From: Amphritea sp.
GTDB lineage: Bacteria; Pseudomonadota; Gammaproteobacteria; Pseudomonadales; Nitrincolaceae
DNA length: 6,314 nt
Assembly: GCA_024679635.1 (NCBI GenBank)
Contig: JAIBDA010000080.1
Span: forward strand, 1 to 6,314
Direction of reading: 5' to 3'
Part shown: positions 4,989-6,314 of the stretch, piece by piece
Layout of the letters: every line of letters begins with the position of its first letter
Position numbering within the stretch: the stretch's first letter is position 1
Made by a program: the position numbers and the translations under genes
The notes under the pieces: model-generated
What the model saw: only the letters and a program-made list of their open reading frames with translations
Databases searched by the model: none
Told to the model about the DNA's origin: nothing

Positions 4989-6314
4989 TTATTGCTCAAC
5001 CTTGCTTGAAAATCCTTTGAATCCGCTAACCTTGTAGAGTTTAGCTGAGCGGGCAAAGTTGCTATATAGCTGAAGCTTTTGCTCAGTGAGTAAGGTTACG
5101 TCACTGAAATAACGGTTCAGTTTCGCTTCGATATCTTCCTCAGTGACAAATAGGAACTGCTTCTCTGTGCTCTTGGATAGGGGGTATTTTAGTTCGTAGT
5201 GGTCTTCGATATAACTGTCGTCACTCAGCGCTACCCCTTTGAAATCCTGAGGAGAGATGTAGTAGCCAAAATAAGCCAGTAGTTTGCGAGAATCGCTGGC
5301 GAGTTTATAGTCTGGATTTTGATCAAACCAGGGTTGAAACTTGTTCACAAACTCGGGCCAGCCAAGCAAGCGTTTATAAGGATCTGTGCCATGTTTGCGC
5401 TCAATGCCAAGGGCATCAGTGACTGCTGCATAATGATAGAAAGAGACGGCCAGCAGAAAGTTAGCCAGCAGTCCGATAATCAATATCCGATAACCTTTTA
5501 TCTGGCTCAGGTAATAGCCGGTGAGCAGGGATGCGCCGATATAGGCGGGTCCCGCCCAGTTGACGTTTGCCCGGGCCATAAGGGCCTGAATTGATAAAAC
5601 AGCAAAGGTTGGCCAGAAAAGGCTCCATAAGAGTTTTTCGGTATCACTTCGAGGTTGGCGTTTAAGTCCACGGATTACCATATAGATAAGCAGTACCGGC
5701 CCGAAGACAAATAATTGTCCGCCCCAGAATTCTACTAGTCGGCTGAAGCTCAGTGAACTGCTGGTCTGATGGGATATTTCTGCGGTGTGTTGGAAACTGA
5801 TGAAATCATGCTGGTAGTTCCAATAGAGGTTGGGCAGTAGAAAGCTGATTGCCAGCAGGCAGGTCATCCAAAAGCGGGGGTTCAACAGTAGCTGACGTCC
5901 GACAGGGCTGATAGCACCGTACAGCAGAAATGTTACAGGTAGCAGAACAAAGGTATATTTCGATAACAGGCCCAATCCGCCAGCCACTCCGGCCAGCAAC
6001 CACCAGGTCCAGTTATTGTTAGTTTTCGCCTGGAGAAAAGCGTAGAAACAGAGACACCAGAAAAAGATCAGCGGCGCATCGGTCGTGATAAAGAGACTAT
6101 TGAAGCCCACCAGGGGCATTAATAAAAAGATTGCCCCGGCGGCCAGCGCTGCTTTGGCGCCAGCAAGAAAGTCTGCTGTACGGTAGATCAGAATTGCTGC
6201 ACTGGAATAGAGAACGGGTGCCGCCAGTTTTACGGCCCATTCAGCATTGCCAAATAGAGACGTTGTTAACGCAATTAACCAACCGACCATCGGCGGTTTT
6301 GAGTAATAACCCCA
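4989..6314 (-). CDS. GT39/83 (ArnT/PMT-like) polytopic glycosyltransferase, partial
   Basis: The gene is open to the window edge, so its start is missing; 441 residues are visible, probably lacking about 60-100 that would hold the first membrane helix and the family's acidic (DE) periplasmic motif. The visible part begins WGYYSKPPMVGW, the conserved loop following that motif in ArnT-like and other GT-C transferases. Further family marks are FITTDAPLIFFW (about 75-86), GLLSKYTFVLLP (about 115-126) and NVNWAGPAY (about 250-258). Around ten hydrophobic segments end near residue 295, followed by a soluble tail of about 145 residues (including DPYKRLLGW), expected in the periplasm. Such enzymes move a sugar from polyprenyl phosphate onto lipid A, another glycan or protein. 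It is not assignable to ArnT itself from this sequence. The PAP2 gene follows immediately, suggesting joint work on envelope lipids. Confidence 0.88.
   Translation of the reverse strand, partial: WGYYSKPPMVGWLIALTTSLFGNAEWAVKLAAPVLYSSAAILIYRTADFLAGAKAALAAGAIFLLMPLVGFNSLFITTDAPLIFFWCLCFYAFLQAKTNNNWTWWLLAGVAGGLGLLSKYTFVLLPVTFLLYGAISPVGRQLLLNPRFWMTCLLAISFLLPNLYWNYQHDFISFQHTAEISHQTSSSLSFSRLVEFWGGQLFVFGPVLLIYMVIRGLKRQPRSDTEKLLWSLFWPTFAVLSIQALMARANVNWAGPAYIGASLLTGYYLSQIKGYRILIIGLLANFLLAVSFYHYAAVTDALGIERKHGTDPYKRLLGWPEFVNKFQPWFDQNPDYKLASDSRKLLAYFGYYISPQDFKGVALSDDSYIEDHYELKYPLSKSTEKQFLFVTEEDIEAKLNRYFSDVTLLTEQKLQLYSNFARSAKLYKVSGFKGFSSKVEQ

Noticed and set aside
5319..5594. Plus-strand open frame of 91 codons inside the glycosyltransferase
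   Set aside because: Antisense to conserved membrane segments of the transferase, with no ribosome binding site or domain.

Overview
The window looks like chromosomal DNA from a marine-type gammaproteobacterium, possibly Oceanospirillales or Alteromonadales. This rests on an acyl-CoA synthetase tail, a lipidated alpha/beta hydrolase, a classical type Va autotransporter and a GT39/83 glycosyltransferase next to a PAP2 phosphatase, at moderate GC with AT-rich spacers. The taxonomic guess is an inference; there is no rRNA or other marker here.

Layout: the left edge holds the last 45 codons of an AMP-forming acyl-CoA synthetase (+ strand), closed by a very strong hairpin terminator. A spacer of about 420 bp follows that is AT-rich, has no convincing gene and contains several short dyads built on TTAG/CTAA half-sites. 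Next is a + strand gene for an outer-membrane-type lipoprotein with an alpha/beta-hydrolase fold, best started at a TTG at 607. It converges on a large - strand autotransporter gene, and the two share one bidirectional terminator at 1422-1449.

Upstream of the autotransporter is a 217-bp spacer with a candidate sigma-70 promoter and a perfect short hairpin near the predicted transcription start. To its right, also on the - strand, are two tightly packed genes (4-nt gap): a polytopic GT39/ArnT-like glycosyltransferase running off the right edge, and a PAP2-superfamily membrane phosphatase.

Everything except the synthetase tail is predicted to act in the cell envelope. The glycosyltransferase/PAP2 pair probably works on polyprenyl-phosphate-linked sugar transfer and lipid phosphate removal, for example lipid A or other envelope glycan modification. 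The autotransporter displays a beta-helical passenger, probably adhesin-like, and the lipoprotein is a putative periplasmic-face esterase of unknown substrate. I found no clearly new multi-gene system, mobile element, CRISPR array or RNA gene. The most interesting points are the tandem 69-bp coding repeats of the autotransporter, the noncanonical PAP2 signature and the dyad-rich spacer.
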